Position numbers and translations under genes: made by a program. The notes beneath the pieces were generated by a model that saw only the letters and a list, made by a program, of their open reading frames with translations, searched no databases and was not told the DNA's origin. Shown here in pieces: positions 27,345-35,166 of a stretch of 64,000 nt of DNA. The DNA lies in assembly GCA_024707265.1 (NCBI GenBank), contig JANQAB010000006.1, forward strand, positions 625,001-689,000, given 5' to 3'. This DNA comes from Sporocytophaga sp. Its GTDB lineage: Bacteria; Bacteroidota; Bacteroidia; Cytophagales; Cytophagaceae. Every line of letters begins with the position of its first letter. Within the stretch, counting starts at the first letter, position 1.

Positions 27345-29201
27345 ATGAGCTTCGGCAAAAAACAAGGATTTATATTAACTCTGCTTATATCTGCGTGTTT
27401 AATTCTATACTGTACTCAAAAATTATACAAGGAGACCGGAGAAAAAATAAATAAACTCCTATCAGTATCTGAAAAGGAACAAATCATTTTAGATTATCCA
27501 ATAAATACCATCAGAAATCATTTCTCCGACATTAATAAAGAATTTACAGAAACGGCAGATGAAATTAGAAGCACTAGCTTTTTTATAAATGAAAATTTAT
27601 TAAACACAATATCTGAAATAAAAAGTCTTAATCAAGATATAAAGAATACAATATCATCTTCAAAAGACAATAACATTCTTTTATCCGACATAGAAAACAC
27701 TGAAGAATTAAAAACAAAATTTAATATCCTGTCAAGCCAGCTGCTAGAAGCTTACTCACATATCCAATTATCAGAAAATATACTTTTTGTACTTTTTGTA
27801 ATCACAATCCTTTTTATTATTAGTATTTCACTGATAACATATACAAGTGGAATAAAAAAAGAAATTAACAAAATCACTAATACATTAGATATACTAGCAA
27901 AGGGGGATATAAGTAAAATTGAAACGATAGTACCTAATGAGTTTAAAAACATTCATATAACAATAAATACTATCATTGAAAATCAAGCAAATCTGGTCTC
28001 CTTTGCAGAAAGGATCGGAGATGGAAACTATCAGGTGCATTATGATAAACTTGGCGATAATGATAAAATAGGAATTGCATTACTTGGAATGTGTGACAAA
28101 CTTCAAAAAGTAAACGCAGAAGAAAAGAGGAGAAACTGGGCTAATGAAGGTTTTGCAAAATTTTCTGAAATATTAAGAAATGAAAGTAATGAAAAATCAC
28201 TATCCGATAAATTACTCGTAGCTCTTATAAAATATATCAATGCTAACCAAGGCACTATTTACCTTAAATATGAAGAAGGTGAAAAATATTTCCTGAAGCT
28301 TATTTCGTCCTATGCATGGGATAGAATGAAATATGAAGACAAAGAAATAGCGATGGGTGAAGGCCTAATAGGACAGGCCGCAATGGAACGAGAATATGTT
28401 TATCTAACTGACATTCCGGAAAATTTTATCCGAATAACATCAGGGCTCGGTGAAGCCCTACCCTCCAGCGTATTGATTATGCCATTATGTAATAACACAG
28501 ATGTATTGGGTGTAATGGAATTTGCCTTTTTCAGAAACCTGGAAAAATATGAGATAGATTTTTTAGAAAAAATAGCAACCAGCATTGCAACAACATTATC
28601 TTCTGTAAAAACAAATGAACAAACCCTTAAATTACTTGGAGAATCAAGACAAATGACACAGGAAATGAAACTTCAGGAAGGAGAACTTATAAAGCAAGCA
28701 GAAGAACTAATGTCAAAAGAGGAGACCCTTTTAAGAAGCATGAAAGAGTTGGAAGCTGTAAAAGGTACCTTAAGCGACAAACTTGAAAAGGCAAAAGAAG
28801 AAATGAAGCAACAGATTAAGGAAATAGAAATTGAAAAACTTAAAAATGAAGGAATTCTAGAAGGTTGTGTTGATGCTGTTATAACATTTGACAAAAAAGG
28901 AACAATCGAATTCTTCAATAAGGCATCTGAAGAAATATTCGGATATAGACGCATTGAGGTATTAGGAATAAACATCAATGAATTAATCAATCTTTATATA
29001 GATGAGAATAGCGGAGACTATTCTGCATTTTATATTGAAAAAAACAACTTCAAAAAGCCAATAAACATAAGAACTGAGATCTCGGTCAAAAGCAAAACAT
29101 CTGGAGAGATTCCTGCTTTAATCACTTTATCAAAGACTGTCATAGAAGGTAAATTCTACTTTACAGTCTTCATCCAAAGTATAGCCGTGGAGCTTTTCTG
29201 A
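27345..29201 (+). CDS. HAMP-GAF-PAS membrane sensor without output domain
   Basis: A 618-residue protein at the head of locus 2. Two membrane helices (about 8-24 and 142-166) bracket a mostly helical periplasmic part of about 115 residues. A HAMP-like linker follows, then a GAF domain (about 275-415, LVALIKYINANQGTIYL), a long coiled coil (about 415-505) and a PAS domain (about 505-612, AVITFDKKGTIEFFNKASEEIFGY). There is no histidine kinase, GGDEF or methyl-accepting domain and the frame ends cleanly. It may act through the next genes, a CheZ-like protein and a STAS protein. The coiled coil has no HisKA motif. Confidence 0.85.
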   Translation: MSFGKKQGFILTLLISACLILYCTQKLYKETGEKINKLLSVSEKEQIILDYPINTIRNHFSDINKEFTETADEIRSTSFFINENLLNTISEIKSLNQDIKNTISSSKDNNILLSDIENTEELKTKFNILSSQLLEAYSHIQLSENILFVLFVITILFIISISLITYTSGIKKEINKITNTLDILAKGDISKIETIVPNEFKNIHITINTIIENQANLVSFAERIGDGNYQVHYDKLGDNDKIGIALLGMCDKLQKVNAEEKRRNWANEGFAKFSEILRNESNEKSLSDKLLVALIKYINANQGTIYLKYEEGEKYFLKLISSYAWDRMKYEDKEIAMGEGLIGQAAMEREYVYLTDIPENFIRITSGLGEALPSSVLIMPLCNNTDVLGVMEFAFFRNLEKYEIDFLEKIATSIATTLSSVKTNEQTLKLLGESRQMTQEMKLQEGELIKQAEELMSKEETLLRSMKELEAVKGTLSDKLEKAKEEMKQQIKEIEIEKLKNEGILEGCVDAVITFDKKGTIEFFNKASEEIFGYRRIEVLGININELINLYIDENSGDYSAFYIEKNNFKKPINIRTEISVKSKTSGEIPALITLSKTVIEGKFYFTVFIQSIAVELF

Positions 29202-29241
29202 TTAATCATCTAATAGTACAATCCCCTTACAAATACTGAAT

Positions 29242-29961
29242 ATGTTAGAACTTGAAGAGGACAATATAATTAAGAATATTATAGAGTTACTTGAAGGAAA
29301 TAAAATACAAATCCTAAAACTTCAAAAATGTTCTTCTGAATATTTTCTATTAATAGGAAGCCTGATTAAAAATATCTCACTACATAATATTTCAGACAAA
29401 ACAGTAATTATTAATCAGACTGCTATAAGCTGCATAATAAAAGACCTGCAGTATCAAGATGCTATGAGACAGAAACTTGAGCACATCGAAACAATTGACG
29501 ATATGTTGCTTAAGGAACTTAAACAAAGACTTATTGGCCATGGAGGCATACTATATAGCTGTATCATTCCAGAAATAACTTCACTTAATATAGCTCAATT
29601 GAATTTGATTTTAGATGAATATAGATTGGTAGTTGACAACATACAGAAGAATTTACAAAAGCTAGAAGCACATCACATAGAAGCCACTTCAGTCAACATA
29701 ACAAAACACTTAGAACTAAATCCATTGACCAATACACTGATAATGGACATTATTGAAAGGCATACTTTAATTTCTCGACTATCACTGGAGAATAATCATA
29801 AAAGAAAAAAGGACATAAAAGCAGTTGTGATAAAATTAATAAATCACTATACAATGCAAAGCGAGAGAGACGTTTTCAACCAGACATTTGAAAGAGAAAT
29901 AAATAATTGCCGGGACAATCAATTTGAAAATAATCAGGAAAACAATATTGAGTTTTTTTAA
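29242..29961 (+). CDS. CheZ-like protein (candidate CheY phosphatase)
   Basis: An entirely helical, soluble protein of 239 residues. The segment around residues 66-82 reads IKDLQYQDAMRQKLEHI. It fits the active-site helix of CheZ, where an Asp and a Gln four residues on (D-x-x-x-Q; here Asp73 and Gln77) dephosphorylate CheY. Length and helical content agree with CheZ (about 214). Family assignment is by this motif and place: 14 bp before a STAS gene and one gene before cheY. It could also be an unrelated chemotaxis helical protein. Confidence 0.55.
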   Translation: MLELEEDNIIKNIIELLEGNKIQILKLQKCSSEYFLLIGSLIKNISLHNISDKTVIINQTAISCIIKDLQYQDAMRQKLEHIETIDDMLLKELKQRLIGHGGILYSCIIPEITSLNIAQLNLILDEYRLVVDNIQKNLQKLEAHHIEATSVNITKHLELNPLTNTLIMDIIERHTLISRLSLENNHKRKKDIKAVVIKLINHYTMQSERDVFNQTFEREINNCRDNQFENNQENNIEFF

Positions 29962-29975
29962 GAAGAAGTATTAAA

Positions 29976-30224
29976 ATGGAGAAGTTAGAAATAAAGACCT
30001 TTGCAAAAGACAACTCTAATATTGACATAAAAATTACAGGAGATATTTCACTAAAGCACATACAAAAACTATATAGTGAATTACAACGAATTAAAGATTC
30101 ATACAAGAAATATACTATATCATATTCAGAAGTAAACAATATTGATGATGCAGGATTCCAAGTCCTATACTCCTATTTTAAGCTTTTACAAAAAAAGAAA
30201 AAAGAGATATACATAGCAGATTAA
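29976..30224 (+). CDS. STAS-domain protein with premature stop
   Basis: An 82-residue STAS domain. STAS proteins work in partner-switching and stressosomes, usually by phosphorylation of a Ser in D-S-x-G. Here that place reads D57-D58-A59-G60, so Ser is replaced by Asp. A TAA at 30222-30224 interrupts, but the frame goes on in the same phase to 30293 with FNDELIKILNCAGLLDIL, the normal C-terminal helix of STAS domains. So a nonsense mutation has probably clipped the protein. It is related to the STAS gene at 34474. The start lies 14 bp after the CheZ-like gene. Confidence 0.75.
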   Translation: MEKLEIKTFAKDNSNIDIKITGDISLKHIQKLYSELQRIKDSYKKYTISYSEVNNIDDAGFQVLYSYFKLLQKKKKEIYIAD

Positions 30225-30352
30225 TTCAATGATGAGTTGATAAAGATTTTAAACTGCGCTGGTCTTTTAGATATTCTATATCTAAAAAAATAAATAAGCT
30301 ATAGATTTATACAGATATAGACAAACAAAAGAAATTATAATATTATTAAATC

Positions 30353-30718
30353 ATGAAAAAGACGATTCTTATAGCGGATGATTCCGAGAGCGTAAGGGAA
30401 GTTGTAAGTTACACATTAATTAATGCAGGATATGAAGTGCTGATAGGAGTAGATGGTGAAGACGCATTAAAGTATCTTAATGGTAAAGAAATTCATCTGG
30501 TATTGACAGATCTACACATGCCAAAGATGGACGGTATTGCCCTTATTAAGGAAGTAAGAGCAAAGTCTGAATATAAGTTCATTCCTATTCTTCTCTTAAC
30601 AACGGAATCGCTTTCTTCCAAAAAGGAAGAAGCAAAAGCAGCCGGTGCAACCGGTTGGATTGTTAAGCCTTTTGTGCCCGATAAACTTATAGAAACGATA
30701 CAGAGGGTAATAAGATAA
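30353..30718 (+). CDS. cheY: Chemotaxis response regulator CheY
   Basis: A 121-residue single receiver domain: acidic pocket Asp9/Asp10, phosphoacceptor Asp53 (LTDLHMPKMDG), Thr83/84 and Lys105 (GWIVKPF). It receives phosphate from CheA and carries the signal to the motility machinery or to another output. The CheY at 34801 is closely similar, so they are recent paralogues. It sits between the STAS gene and the decayed cheA of locus 2. Confidence 0.95.
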   Translation: MKKTILIADDSESVREVVSYTLINAGYEVLIGVDGEDALKYLNGKEIHLVLTDLHMPKMDGIALIKEVRAKSEYKFIPILLLTTESLSSKKEEAKAAGATGWIVKPFVPDKLIETIQRVIR

Positions 30719-30870
30719 TTGAAAAATTCAAGCTATATTTTTGATGAGGCAACAGGTTTAATCACAGAACTCGAACTTATAGCTTTACTTCTGAATAATA
30801 GTAAAAAAGATAAATCATTATAGAGGATATCTTAAAAAAATATGCACACCCTGAAAGTCCATTGCAAGTT
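30719..30870 (+). pseudogene. cheA: cheA relic (HPt domain only)
   Basis: Directly after the cheY stop, where locus 3 has its intact cheA, the codons read FDEATGLITELELIALLLNN, matching the CheA P1 helix (FEEATTLINELERVSLLL). A stop follows, then in other frames IIEDIL and MHTLK, the neighbourhood of the HPt histidine (30841-30855). No P3-P5 domains remain. The rest has been deleted. Confidence 0.85.
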
Positions 30871-30917
30871 CGTAATACTTACAATCGATTTAAATTTACT
30901 TAATACAAATCAATTTT

Positions 30918-31330
30918 ATGAACGATGAAAATTTAACGACTCATTCTTACCTCTCATTTAAGCTAGTAAACTAAGTTTTGCTGTAAATGTATCGCGTGTC
31001 AAAGACGTATTACAATTAAGCAAAATTACGAAAATACCCAAATCACCTGATTATCTGTTAGGCATTATTAACTTAAGAGGTGATGCTCTTCCCATAGCCA
31101 ATACAAGAATAAAATTTGGCCTTGGTGCTGTTGCTGACACAATTATTAGCTGTATAAAATGATCTTGAATCTTGAGCTAAATGGTCAAAAAAATTATGGC
31201 AGCCTTGACCGATTCCGTTTGCTAATTATTCGAAGTAAATAAACAATTAGTACTCACATAGGAAGTAAATAGAAGCCAGAATTCATTTCAGAGATGTATA
31301 ATTCAAATGAAAGCTTTATCTAAAAACGGA
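30918..31330 (+). pseudogene. cheW: cheW relic
   Basis: ATG 30918 begins LTTHSYLSFKL as in CheW. A stop and frame change follow, then LSFAVNVSRVKDVLQ, KITKIPKSPDYLLGIINLRG and DALPIANTRIKFGL, and a later degraded end (KPEFISEMYNSNESF). Several stops and shifts show it is dead. Its order (after the cheA relic, before the CHASE3 receptor) is that of locus 1. Confidence 0.9.
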
Positions 31331-31460
31331 TATGAACAAGCCATTTCCATCCGGACAACTCTCTATTTTACAGGAAAATACCATACTTTGAATTCTTGAT
31401 ACTTACAATTCTAAATTCTTAAATAAACCGTTTATATATAACTATTAACCCTGATTATCT

Positions 31461-33119
31461 ATGAAAATACGTCATCAACTTTTTATTGGAAACGGTCTAG
31501 TGTTGATCATGATCATCGCCCTGGCTACAGTTTCTTACAATAGCATCAATGCCCTTATTGCAACTGCAAAATGGGTAGACCATACCCATGAAGTAATCGA
31601 AAAAGCAAATTCATTAGGAAAATTATTAATCGATATGGAAACAGGAGAACGAGGCTTTTTGCTCACAGGCGAGGAAGAATATTTGGATCCATATAATGAA
31701 GGAAAGAAAAGATTTAAAACAGTGCTTAACGAAGTAAAGCAACTTGTCAACGATAATCCTGAACAAGTGGCAAGGTTTGAAGCAATTGATAATCTTGAGG
31801 CTCAATGGCATGAAAAGACTGGTAATATTGAAATCAGTACCAGAAGAAAGATTAATGAAGGAACGGCGAGTATGGACGATCTGATGGTACTGATAAATAA
31901 AAAATCCGGTAAACAAACTATGGATCAGCTACGGGATAAACTTGAGGAAATTGTTAAAATCGAAAAAGGCTTGATGGATAAAAGAACACAGGAATCAGAT
32001 GAAACAGCAGCCACTTCAATATCTACTTCATTGATAGGCGCAACACTAGGATTTATTATATGCCTGGGAGTAGCAATCTGGATTGTACTTTCAATATCGA
32101 GCTCTTTAAAAATTGCAAATGAAGCGATCAAATCAGTTGCAGAAGGTGATCTTTCTTTGAAGATAGATACAAGCAAAAAAGACGAAGTAGGGGAAATGCT
32201 TAAACACCTGCAGGAAATGGTTAATAAATTAAATGAAACATTAACGTTTATCAGCACGGCTGCCGAAAGCATTAGTTCTGCTAGCAAACAAATGAGTTCT
32301 TCTTCTCAGCAGCTTTCTGAAGGAGCTACTGAACAAGCCGCTTCTGCGGAAGAAGTTTCAACTTCTATGGAACAGATGACCAGTAACATTCAGCAAAGCA
32401 CTCAGAACGCACAGGAGACAGAAAAGATTTCCCTTAAGGCAACAGAAGATGTAAGTGAAGGAGGCAAATCAGTTAGCATGACCGTGATGTCAATGAAAGA
32501 AATTGCTCAGAAAATTTCAATTATTGGAGAAATTGCCAGACAAACGAATTTGTTGGCTCTTAATGCAGCTGTGGAAGCGGCAAGAGCTGGCGAGCATGGT
32601 AAAGGATTTGCTGTTGTAGCTGCAGAAGTACGAAAACTGGCTGAAAGAAGTCAGCAGGCAGCTATCGAAATAGATGCTCTTTCAAAAACCAGTGTAACAA
32701 TTGCTGAAAAGTCTGGAAAAATACTAGAGCTGATTGTTCCCGATATTCAGAAAACTTCAAGGTTAATTCAGGAGATCACTGCATCCAGCAATGAGCAGAA
32801 TACCGGAGCTGAGCAAGTAAATAGTTCTATTCAGCAGCTTAACAGTGTTATACAGAATAATGCTGCTACCGCTGAAGAACTGGCGGCAAGCGCTGAAGAA
32901 CTGGAAGCACAAGCTGCTTCTCTAGAAGAAACCATTTCATACTTTAATCTCGGACATGACAAAGGTAAAAAGTACAACACTTCAGGGGATAATGGATATG
33001 CAAAAAAGAAGAGCTTTTCAAAACAAGCACCTACAGTTAAAAGTGGAAAACCTATAAATGGCGTAGCTATAAAACTCGACAATGGTTCGGTTTCCGACGC
33101 AGATTTTACAAAGTTTTAA
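31461..33119 (+). CDS. Methyl-accepting chemotaxis protein with CHASE3 sensor
   Basis: A 552-residue receptor. Membrane helices lie at about 8-25 and 189-210. Between them is a CHASE3 domain (LIDMETGERGFLLTGEEEYL, about residues 40-175), a helical extracellular sensor. HAMP, methylation helices and the signalling hairpin RQTNLLALNAAVEAARAG follow. The tail ends in DFTKF, which like the first receptor has aromatic residues at positions 2 and 5 of the pentapeptide, expected to bind CheR and CheB. It is followed by a strong terminator, so the porin gene after it has its own promoter. Confidence 0.95.
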   Translation: MKIRHQLFIGNGLVLIMIIALATVSYNSINALIATAKWVDHTHEVIEKANSLGKLLIDMETGERGFLLTGEEEYLDPYNEGKKRFKTVLNEVKQLVNDNPEQVARFEAIDNLEAQWHEKTGNIEISTRRKINEGTASMDDLMVLINKKSGKQTMDQLRDKLEEIVKIEKGLMDKRTQESDETAATSISTSLIGATLGFIICLGVAIWIVLSISSSLKIANEAIKSVAEGDLSLKIDTSKKDEVGEMLKHLQEMVNKLNETLTFISTAAESISSASKQMSSSSQQLSEGATEQAASAEEVSTSMEQMTSNIQQSTQNAQETEKISLKATEDVSEGGKSVSMTVMSMKEIAQKISIIGEIARQTNLLALNAAVEAARAGEHGKGFAVVAAEVRKLAERSQQAAIEIDALSKTSVTIAEKSGKILELIVPDIQKTSRLIQEITASSNEQNTGAEQVNSSIQQLNSVIQNNAATAEELAASAEELEAQAASLEETISYFNLGHDKGKKYNTSGDNGYAKKKSFSKQAPTVKSGKPINGVAIKLDNGSVSDADFTKF

Positions 33120-33126
33120 ATAATAT

Positions 33127-33167
33127 AGCAGATATTGAATAGCCTGAATAATCGTTCAATATCTGCT
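33127..33167 (+). terminator. Intrinsic terminator of the CHASE3 receptor gene
   Basis: Perfect 13-bp stem (agcagatattgaa with its complement) and a 15-nt loop, 7 bp past the stop. The following bases (atcctgcccttt) are only weakly U-rich. Confidence 0.7.
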
Positions 33168-33190
33168 ATCCTGCCCTTTAAATATTACCA

Positions 33191-34344
33191 ATGAAAAAAT
33201 GTTTCATTATTTTAAGCCTTGCAATGGCAAGTTTAAAAGGTAATGCGCAAAATTCTTCTCCTTTTACTTTCAGGACTGAAATCACAGGTGATTTGATAAG
33301 CAATATGCACGGTAGAAGAAAAAGTGGCCACAGCTATGTGGGTAAAATAGATCTATCTTTGGGATTGTCAACTGAAAAAGCCGGATGGTTTAAAGGAGGA
33401 AAATTGTTCCTGCATGCCATTAATGCTCACGGTGGAAATCCATCTGCACGTTATGTCGGAGATATACAGCCTGTATCAAGAATAGAAGCAACAAACCGGA
33501 TAAGTCTGTTTGAATTTTGGTACAGACAGGATATAAGAAAATTTTCAGTGCTTTTTGGTCAATTCGACATGAATTCTACCTTCGCAGTAAATGCTACTGC
33601 CGGTAATTTTCTAAACACCTCCTTCGGAATGTATCCTAGTATAGCATTGAATGTGCCTTTATCTATCTATCCATATGCCACACCATCTTTATATGCCAAA
33701 TGGAAGCATTCCGAAAAGCTTTCATTCCAGGCAGCGGTGTTCGATGGATCTCCATTAAAGTTTCAGGATAATATTAATAACCTTAAGTGGCAAATTGATG
33801 GTAAAAAGAGATTATTCTCAACATTTGAAATTCAGATGAAAGAAATTAAGGATTCGGTAGTAAAAGGAAATTATAAAATTGGTGGATATTATCATAATGG
33901 AGATTTCAGAGACCTTTCCGATTCCTCAAATTCTGTGGATGGAAGTTACGGGATTTATGTTACTATGGACAGACTAATCATTGCTGAAAATTCTAAAGAT
34001 AACCAGGGAGTAACTGCTTTTTTACAATCAGGCTCTAGTCCGGGAAAACCAATTTAGTAGATTTTTACTTCAGCACAGGGCTGATTTATACAGGTATACT
34101 ACCTTCCCGTTCTAATGATATACTTGGTTTGGGATTCGTATATTCATCAATAAATAATCATCTTCATCAAGCTTATCCTATCAGTTATACTCAAAGCAGA
34201 TGTTTAATAGAGTTGAATTATAAGGCACAGTTTGGGAATAACTTTATAGTTCAGCCAGACTTCCAATATATAATCAATCCTGGTGCAAATCCGGCATTTA
34301 AAAATTCGCTTGTAGGTATTTTAAGGGTATCCCTTGTTTATTAA
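33191..34344 (+). pseudogene. OprB-family carbohydrate porin, frame-disrupted
   Basis: Signal peptide (ending LKGNAQ), then an outer-membrane barrel resembling OprB porins: GGKLFLHAINAHGG, YVGDIQPVSRIEA, FGQFDMNSTFA and FLNTSFGM. These allow sugars through the outer membrane. The frame ends at 34057, but one base later continues TNLVDFYFSTGLIYTG up to LRVSLVY at 34342. One A is missing at the aaaa run near 34046-34049. Joined, the product would be about 384 residues. Its position between the receptor and the STAS/cheY genes suggests that uptake and sensing were linked. Confidence 0.75.
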
Positions 34345-34473
34345 AGTATACAAATTGCTCTTAGTAATATTATGAAGAAGTTATCAGAAGGAACTTCGAT
34401 ACATCATCTAATGCGAAGGTAAGTGGCGCAAGTAATGCCGAAAAAGATATAGTTTTTTTTTAACCTAACTAAT

Positions 34474-34778
34474 ATGGAAAAATTTAATATTCAAAAAAAG
34501 CTATCTGACAATAAAGAGACCATTGATATTGTAGTTAGCGGGGATCTTAGCATCAAACATTCGGAATTTTTTTCAAAGAATTGAAAGAAATAAAAAAGGT
34601 ACATAAGACTTACAATATTCTTCTTATGGACATTGCCCAGATAGATATTATGTGCTTACAAGTACTTATCTCATTCATGATTTATCTCCGGAATAATGAT
34701 AAAGAAGTGAACCTCAAAAAGGAGTTAAGCGAAGAAATGAATCAATTACTTCGTAATGCCGATATGCTAAGTAATTAA
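34474..34778 (+). pseudogene. STAS-domain protein, frame-disrupted
   Basis: ATG 34474 begins MEKFNIQKKLSD, continues VVSGDLSIKHSEFF and stops at 34584. One T short in the T7 run at 34566-34572 throws it out of frame; with T8 it reads on as KELKEIKKVHKTYNILLMD to the stop at 34778. It is the paralogue of the STAS protein at 29976. At the place of the phosphorylatable Ser it reads AQIDIMCLQ, without Ser or Asp. It lies 22 bp before cheY. Confidence 0.75.
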
Positions 34779-34800
34779 TATAAATCAGGTAAATAAATAA

Positions 34801-35166
34801 ATGAAAAAGACGATTCTAATAGCTGATGATTCGGAAAGCGTAAGAGAAGTAGTTTCTTTTACTTTGATAAATGCGGGATATAATGTGCTTGTAGGAGTGG
34901 ACGGAGAAGATGCGATGAAGTTTTTGGATGGGAAGGAGATTCATCTTGTCATCACAGATCTTCACATGCCGAAAAAGGACGGTATTGCTTTGATTAAAGA
35001 GATCCGCGGAAAAGCCGAATACCAGTATGTGCCGATCTTATTCCTTACTACAGAGTCTCAGGTAGCGAAAAAGGATGAAGCTAAAGCAGCGGGAGCAACA
35101 GGTTGGATTGTAAAACCATTCGTTCCTGAAAAACTAATTTCCACCATTGAAAAAGTCATTAGATAA
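34801..35166 (+). CDS. cheY: Chemotaxis response regulator CheY (locus 3)
   Basis: A 121-residue receiver with Asp9/Asp10, phosphoacceptor Asp53 (ITDLHMPKKDG) and Lys105 (GWIVKPF). Its stop overlaps the start of cheA by one base (TAATG), so both are made together. CheY is the likely output of this chemosensory system. It is a close paralogue of the cheY at 30353. Confidence 0.96.
   Translation: MKKTILIADDSESVREVVSFTLINAGYNVLVGVDGEDAMKFLDGKEIHLVITDLHMPKKDGIALIKEIRGKAEYQYVPILFLTTESQVAKKDEAKAAGATGWIVKPFVPEKLISTIEKVIR

Noticed and set aside
34345..34473. Possible short frame between the porin and STAS genes
   Set aside because: About 30 codons readable (NFDTSSNAKVSGASNAEKD) but without start, family or conservation evidence.
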